A program made the position numbers and the translations under genes. The notes beneath the pieces were generated by a model that saw only the letters and a list, made by a program, of their open reading frames with translations, was not told the origin of the DNA and did not search any database. From Flavisolibacter sp. (lineage in GTDB: Bacteria > Bacteroidota > Bacteroidia > Chitinophagales > Chitinophagaceae), in NCBI GenBank assembly GCA_028288675.1, contig JAQBNG010000082.1, positions 1 through 47,832 of the forward strand: DNA of 47,832 bases, read 5' to 3'. This document shows, one piece after another, positions 43,733 through 47,832 of this stretch; position 1 is the stretch's first letter, and each line of letters starts with the position of its first letter.

Positions 43733-45907
43733 TTAAATACCCTCCCGGGTTTCACCCATAGCATTTTTATAAGCCTTGATAAAAATAGCACCCAGGTTTT
43801 TATGCGGCGGAATATAATCGTCGAAACCTTCTGTTTTTCCGGCCCTTGTTTTAAACTCTTTCCAGAAAGGAATCCAGTCAACATTATTACCTGTACGCAG
43901 CTTTTCATTCAGCAAATCAAAAAAAGGTTGATTGATGACCTGCTTGCCAATTTGCTTTGAAGCAATGATATGAGCATCTTCAGCATGTTCCAGTACATCG
44001 TGTATCAAATGATAGCCGCCGCAGGAGCCTAAGAATACAATTTTGGCCGAAGGCGCTAACTGCTCAATTGTATAAGGTGCATAATAACTATGACCGCGAT
44101 GAACAACTATAGTGGGATTCAGATTTTTTTCTGCCAGGTAATCGCAAAGGGCGGCTTGTGCTTTATCCACTTCACCCGATTCTTCGTCCAGAGGCTTGTT
44201 GGCATACACTAAAATGGGCTTGCCTTTAGTAGATGTAAAGCTGACCCATTGCTTTGTTTCGCTGCGCTTCCAAAGAGAAGAAGGAAACTGGGGTGTGAAG
44301 TTGGCATAATTGCCACGACCATCTTTATCGCCATAAAAAAATACCTGCATTACTACTTTGCCCGTATCCCCTCCGGCAAGAGAATTATAGCTTACACCAT
44401 ATACAGGCGGGATATTAAATTCTTTGGAAAGGTTAATGGTGCTATCGCTTGCAGATAAAAATAACTTATATAGAAGGTCATAAATAACCATTCCCCGCCG
44501 GTTATTATTTTGCGCTGCGTCCTCGTAATTCTGTTTTACGTTAGCCAGCATTTCATCAGCCACCGGCTTTAAAATTTCCGAGATGCTTGCATAAGAATCT
44601 GCCACGTCTACTCCGTCTTCCAGGCCGGGCGATTTATCCAGACCTTTTACAAAAGCCCGCATTAAAAAACTGGCGTCTTCTTTAGTTGAAAAAGAGGTTA
44701 AAAAGTCGGGAAGCGTAGCATACCCGGCAGCCATTTTGATGAACTTTCTGAAGTGGTCGAAATTTACGCTCAATAGTAATGAATCGCCACGGCCACCGGT
44801 TCGCTGCATCATTTTAGCATATACGCCTTTTAAATAGCTGGATGTATATAAATCCCGTTCACCGGCAATTACCAGGTAATAAAGTTCCTGCGCAGTTAAA
44901 GGTTCAAGTGCCCTGAAGCGAACAGCCGGATTTTCTACTTCGTGCAGTTCGTTAATGGGCTTAATAAAATTTTCAATGGCTTTATTCTGAAGCATATCGC
45001 TGAGCGCTTCCAATTCAGTTACTTTCTCTCCCTGCAGACCAGCCTGCACATAATCCATTTTTGTCTTTACCAACAGCTTGTAATACTTTACCGGGTCGCC
45101 TTTTACCGCATCAATATCAGCGATTGTTTGCGAGCCTTTTAAAATATTATGAAGAAAAGGAAAATACAATTGGCCGCTGCCGCTTTTAGCCATTTTAGAA
45201 ACCGTTTGAATATAGGGATCGTTGATGCCCCTGATGGCATAACCTAATTTATTATCAGCGGCGGCATAATCGTAAAGCTGGCGGGGATTTTTAAGAGCGG
45301 CTATTTTTATTAAGCTATCCCGAAAAGGAACGTCTGAATTTTCTTTAAGGATCAAAAATGTTTTGTCGGGGTGAAGCTGGATGTTTTTATACACCATATG
45401 AAATTTGGCCGCCCGTATACCGGAATTTTTTTCAAACGAACCGGTACTTAATAACAGGCTGCCTACTTCGTAAGCCGCACCTTCAATCAGGGGCTCTATT
45501 GACTCACTTTTTTTATTTAAGGCCATCGCCTTTTGATATGCATCCAATACTGTAGGGAAGAGGGCGGCCGATATTTGCCGCGAACGATATTGGGAAGAAA
45601 AATTCTTTAATAAAGTTTCAATGCCACCGAGATACCCTTTTTTAGGCTGGTCGGTAAGAGAAGCATCAGCTTCAATAGCACATTGCAAGGCATCAACTTT
45701 TTTTGTGATGGCCTGCGAAACAAAATAATTCAGGTCATCATTTTCCCCTGTAGTAATTTTTTGATCCACCAGCTTTTTTTGCGCTTTGTCAATTTTATCG
45801 TGCCAAAGAACACGGCCGATGGGCGGCTTACAGGCCGCAGTCTGCGCTTTTGCTACCGATGAAAGAAAAACCAGGGAAAGTAAACACAGTTGTAAAGGGT
45901 AAGTCAT
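43733..45907 (-). CDS. Secreted protein with a C-terminal caspase/gingipain-like (clan CD) catalytic pattern
   Basis: 727 residues from the ATG at 45916 or 724 from 45907; I prefer the latter because a -7 element at 45921-45928 would start transcription at or after 45916. Signal peptide MTYPLQLCLLSLVFLSSVAK, then AQ. A long alpha-helical region (about 50-470) has no family I recognise. From about residue 500 an alpha/beta part follows (YGDKDGRGNYANFTPQFPSS), with GKPILVYANKP near 570. Residues near 600-640 read NPTIVVHRGHSYYAP and AKIVFLGSCGGYH: a strand then GHS, and a strand then Cys, 23 residues apart, the His-Cys layout of clan CD proteases (caspases, CHAT, gingipains). Protease activity is inferred. 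It has no T9SS sorting domain. Confidence 0.72.
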   Translation of the reverse strand: MTYPLQLCLLSLVFLSSVAKAQTAACKPPIGRVLWHDKIDKAQKKLVDQKITTGENDDLNYFVSQAITKKVDALQCAIEADASLTDQPKKGYLGGIETLLKNFSSQYRSRQISAALFPTVLDAYQKAMALNKKSESIEPLIEGAAYEVGSLLLSTGSFEKNSGIRAAKFHMVYKNIQLHPDKTFLILKENSDVPFRDSLIKIAALKNPRQLYDYAAADNKLGYAIRGINDPYIQTVSKMAKSGSGQLYFPFLHNILKGSQTIADIDAVKGDPVKYYKLLVKTKMDYVQAGLQGEKVTELEALSDMLQNKAIENFIKPINELHEVENPAVRFRALEPLTAQELYYLVIAGERDLYTSSYLKGVYAKMMQRTGGRGDSLLLSVNFDHFRKFIKMAAGYATLPDFLTSFSTKEDASFLMRAFVKGLDKSPGLEDGVDVADSYASISEILKPVADEMLANVKQNYEDAAQNNNRRGMVIYDLLYKLFLSASDSTINLSKEFNIPPVYGVSYNSLAGGDTGKVVMQVFFYGDKDGRGNYANFTPQFPSSLWKRSETKQWVSFTSTKGKPILVYANKPLDEESGEVDKAQAALCDYLAEKNLNPTIVVHRGHSYYAPYTIEQLAPSAKIVFLGSCGGYHLIHDVLEHAEDAHIIASKQIGKQVINQPFFDLLNEKLRTGNNVDWIPFWKEFKTRAGKTEGFDDYIPPHKNLGAIFIKAYKNAMGETREGI

Positions 45908-45920
45908 TCGCCTCATAGGG

Positions 45921-45928
45921 CAAATTTA
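45921..45928 (-). promoter_or_regulatory. Candidate -7 element of the clan CD-like gene
   Basis: The minus strand reads TAAATTTG, an exact TAnnTTTG match. The transcription start expected 5-7 bp downstream falls on or past the ATG at 45916, which favours the ATG at 45907 as the true start. Confidence 0.45.
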
Positions 45929-45967
45929 ATACCCGAAGCGGAAAAGGGTGGTTAAAGGGTTCATAAC

Positions 45968-46124
45968 AAGGAGTCAGGGAGACAGAATTCAGGAGTCAGG
46001 AGAAATGCATTGCAACTACATATTGACTGTAAAATCCATTAATTCCTTTACGCAGCTATTACCGGTTTTTATCTCTCTGCATAAAGCCCTCCCCTGACTC
46101 CTGTCTCCTTCTCTCTACCTCCTT
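45968..46124. repeat. Inverted repeat of GGAGTCAGGAG words in a divergent spacer
   Basis: The left arm (45968-46010) is AAGGAGTCAGGGAGACAGAA followed by TTCAGGAGTCAGGAG. The right arm (46079-46124) read on the minus strand contains GGAGACAGGAGTCAGGGGAG. It fills most of the 300-bp divergent region between the clan CD-like gene and the response regulator, upstream of both promoters. Nothing else is seen there. Confidence 0.8.
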
Positions 46125-46191
46125 ACATTAATTTTTCATTAACTCTATGTTACGGCTACTGCCCCGATTCAGCCCGTTACCGCTTTTCCTG

Positions 46192-46199
46192 TACGTTTG
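46192..46199 (+). promoter_or_regulatory. Candidate -7 element of the response regulator gene
   Basis: TACGTTTG matches TAnnTTTG exactly and lies 18 bp before the ATG at 46218. It supports that start over the in-frame TTG at 46197, which overlaps this box. Confidence 0.5.
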
Positions 46200-46217
46200 C
46201 CGCAAAGTACCAAAGCC

Positions 46218-46895
46218 ATGGAATCAAAAGGCCGAAAGGTTTTAATTGCTGATGATGAACCGGATATTCTGGAGATCTTAAAATATAATTTGGAAAAGGA
46301 AGGTTATGCCGTGGTAACGGCAAAAGATGGTGATGAAGCATTGGATAGAGCCAAGCACACAGCCCCGGACCTGATTGTACTGGACATGATGATGCCAAAG
46401 AAAAGCGGTATGGAAGTATGCGAGATTCTTCGGACACAAACGGCTTTTAAAGATACTCTCATCATGTTCCTCACGGCTATTAATGATGAAACCACACAGC
46501 TAAAAGGTTTTGATACGGGTGCCGATGATTATGTAAGCAAGCCGATAAGCACCTCTGTTTTTGTAAGTAAGGTTAATGCCTTACTGCGGAGGATGAAGCC
46601 TTCCGAAAATAAAAATATTCAGATTGGCAACCTGGTTATTGACCCGGAAAAATTTATGGTGAATTTTGACGGCAAAGACATTTCACTTGCCAAAAAAGAG
46701 TTTGAACTTTTATACCTTCTTGCCTCCAAGCCGGGGCGTGTTTTTTTGCGCAATGAAATTTTAAGCCAGGTTTGGGGCAACGATGTCATTGTTGGCGACC
46801 GCACCATTGATGTACACATTCGCAAAATACGGCAGAAGCTGGGCGTTGACTGCATTACCACGGTGAAAGGTGTGGGCTATAAGTTTGAGCTGTGA
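46218..46895 (+). CDS. Response regulator, OmpR/PhoB family
   Basis: 225 residues from the ATG at 46218. Receiver domain about 8-125: acidic pair ADDEPD near residue 11, phosphoacceptor Asp in LIVLDMMMPKK near 54, Thr in MFLTAIND near 83, Lys in DYVSKPIS near 105. Winged-helix DNA-binding domain about 135-225 with EFELLYLLASKPGRVFLRNE, VWGNDVIVGDRTIDVHIRKI and the closing KGVGYKF. The histidine kinase gene follows 125 bp downstream on the same strand, so this is a two-component pair. The signal and targets cannot be inferred from the sequence. Confidence 0.94.
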   Translation: MESKGRKVLIADDEPDILEILKYNLEKEGYAVVTAKDGDEALDRAKHTAPDLIVLDMMMPKKSGMEVCEILRTQTAFKDTLIMFLTAINDETTQLKGFDTGADDYVSKPISTSVFVSKVNALLRRMKPSENKNIQIGNLVIDPEKFMVNFDGKDISLAKKEFELLYLLASKPGRVFLRNEILSQVWGNDVIVGDRTIDVHIRKIRQKLGVDCITTVKGVGYKFEL

Positions 46896-47020
46896 GACTG
46901 TGAATGGCCAATGGTGAGTGGTGAATATTTTCTAAATCACAATTTAACTTTACTGCTTGTCCATTTATTGCCTATTGCCTATTGCTTATTCACCATTGAC
47001 CATTCACCACTCACTAGCCG
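46896..47020. repeat. Inverted repeat of ATTCACCATT words between regulator and kinase
   Basis: Left part from about 46900: TGTGAATGGCCAATGGTGAG followed by TGGTGAATATT. Right part up to about 47015: ATTCACCATTGACCATTCAC followed by CACTCAC, the inverse. The centre also has direct TTGCCTATTGCCTATTGC words. The element spans the spacer from the regulator stop codon to 5 bp before the kinase ATG. Confidence 0.8.
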
Positions 47021-47832
47021 ATGTTTGAAGCAAAGAATTTATCTCCTAAAAAATTAGCCGCTTTTACCGCGTTGGTTTTATCTATTCCCATCAGCCTGGG
47101 CATTTATATTTTAGAAGGCGAATGGCTTGTGGGAATCATTTCCCTCCTTATTATATTTCTCGGTTCTTATGGGCTGATCATTTACATTATTCAAAAATTC
47201 ATCTACCGGAAAATAAAGCTTATTTATAAATTCATCAATCAAACAAAGGCTACCCGCCGCGAAGAGACCTATTACAAATACATACTCCCTCAAAAAAGCA
47301 TTGATGATGTGCGGGAAGATGTGGAAGCATGGGCGGCACAGCGTAGCCAGGAACTGGATGTTTTGAAAAAGAATGAAGTGTTTAGAAAAGAGTTTTTGCA
47401 GAACCTTTCGCATGAATTTAAAACGCCGGTATTTGCCATTCAAGGCTACATAGACACACTGCTGCAAGGTGCCCTGGAAAACCCTGAGGTGAACAGGCGC
47501 TTTTTAGAAAAAGCAGGTAAAAACGTACAGCGCATGGCCAACCTGATTGAAGATCTTGACTCCATTTCTAAACTGGAACGAGGCGAGTTAAAACTGGTGA
47601 AGAATTATTTTATCATCCAGGATCTGGTACGGGAAGCTTTTGAAAGCCTATCGTTAAAAGCAGAGCAGTACAGCATAGACTTCAGCATAAAAAAAGGGTG
47701 CGAAAAACCGATTTCTGTTTATGCAGATAAAGAGAAAATAAGGCAGGTGGTTTCTAACCTTATTGACAACTCCATCAATTATGGTAAAATTGGCGTCCAT
47801 ATTATAGCCAGCATGTATAATACCGATGGCAA
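47021..47832 (+). CDS. Sensor histidine kinase, partial at the window edge
   Basis: The open frame from the ATG at 47021 runs off the window after 270 codons. Two membrane helices (KLAAFTALVLSIPISLGIYI near residue 11 and VGIISLLIIFLGSYGLIIYI near 42) enclose only a few residues outside the membrane. A linker of about 60 residues follows, then the HisKA domain with NLSHEFKTPVFAIQGYIDTL (His near residue 131), then the start of the HATPase domain with the N-box in VVSNLIDNSINYGK near 250. The rest of the ATPase domain is beyond the end. The short sensor suggests that it senses membrane or intracellular signals. Partner: the regulator at 46218. Confidence 0.92.
   Translation, partial: MFEAKNLSPKKLAAFTALVLSIPISLGIYILEGEWLVGIISLLIIFLGSYGLIIYIIQKFIYRKIKLIYKFINQTKATRREETYYKYILPQKSIDDVREDVEAWAAQRSQELDVLKKNEVFRKEFLQNLSHEFKTPVFAIQGYIDTLLQGALENPEVNRRFLEKAGKNVQRMANLIEDLDSISKLERGELKLVKNYFIIQDLVREAFESLSLKAEQYSIDFSIKKGCEKPISVYADKEKIRQVVSNLIDNSINYGKIGVHIIASMYNTDG

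Noticed and set aside
47111-47467. 118-codon minus-strand frame at the right edge
   Set aside because: Antisense to the histidine kinase HisKA domain, which has clear motifs.

Overview
The window looks like chromosomal DNA of a Bacteroidota member, most likely from the Chitinophagaceae or a close relative (the family is an inference). Evidence: an adjacent SusC/SusD pair, three proteins with type IX secretion (T9SS) C-terminal sorting domains, a Bacteroidota-type AtpB with a signal peptide and a His-rich N-terminal extension, promoters fitting the Bacteroidota -7 consensus TAnnTTTG, and almost no Shine-Dalgarno sequences. No rRNA, tRNA, CRISPR array, phage or transposase gene was seen.

Layout. 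1-8.3 kb: D-Ala-D-Ala carboxypeptidase (dacB), mutL, a small lipoprotein, a NagZ-like GH3/beta-lactamase-fold fusion and two small proteins, one apparently broken at its 5' end. 8.3-15.7 kb, all minus strand: radA, comF, a beta-helix lipoprotein, a glutathione peroxidase, holB and ricT. 16-21.5 kb, plus strand: a YugP-type zinc metallopeptidase, then SusC/SusD. 21.6-30.7 kb, minus strand: an M1 peptidase, a MurU-like nucleotidyltransferase, an AmgK-like sugar kinase fused to a RapZ C-terminal domain, and two paralogous T9SS proteins. 31-39.3 kb, minus strand: the F-type ATP synthase cluster atpB-E-F-H...A, interrupted between atpH and atpA by a 3-kb secreted M43 protease gene; atpG, atpD and atpC are not in the window. 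39.3-45.9 kb, minus strand: a repeat-containing lipoprotein, an ABC exporter with a two-gene nucleotidyltransferase cassette behind it, and a secreted protein with a caspase/gingipain-like catalytic pattern. 46.2 kb to the end, plus strand: a PhoB-type response regulator and its histidine kinase, cut by the window edge.

Two themes stand out. First, cell-wall turnover and recycling: dacB, the NagZ fusion, the MurU-like enzyme and the AmgK-RapZ fusion fit one pathway, and the last joins a recycling sugar kinase to the domain that senses glucosamine-6-phosphate in enterobacterial RapZ. Second, spacers between genes are repeatedly occupied by 70-190 bp inverted repeats built from short near-repeated words. 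At least eight word families occur. They often run from stop codon to start codon, sometimes enclose a terminator, and have entered coding sequence (MutL linker, ComF N-terminus, the catalytic region of the sugar kinase). Three different families occupy three successive spacers of the ATP synthase cluster.
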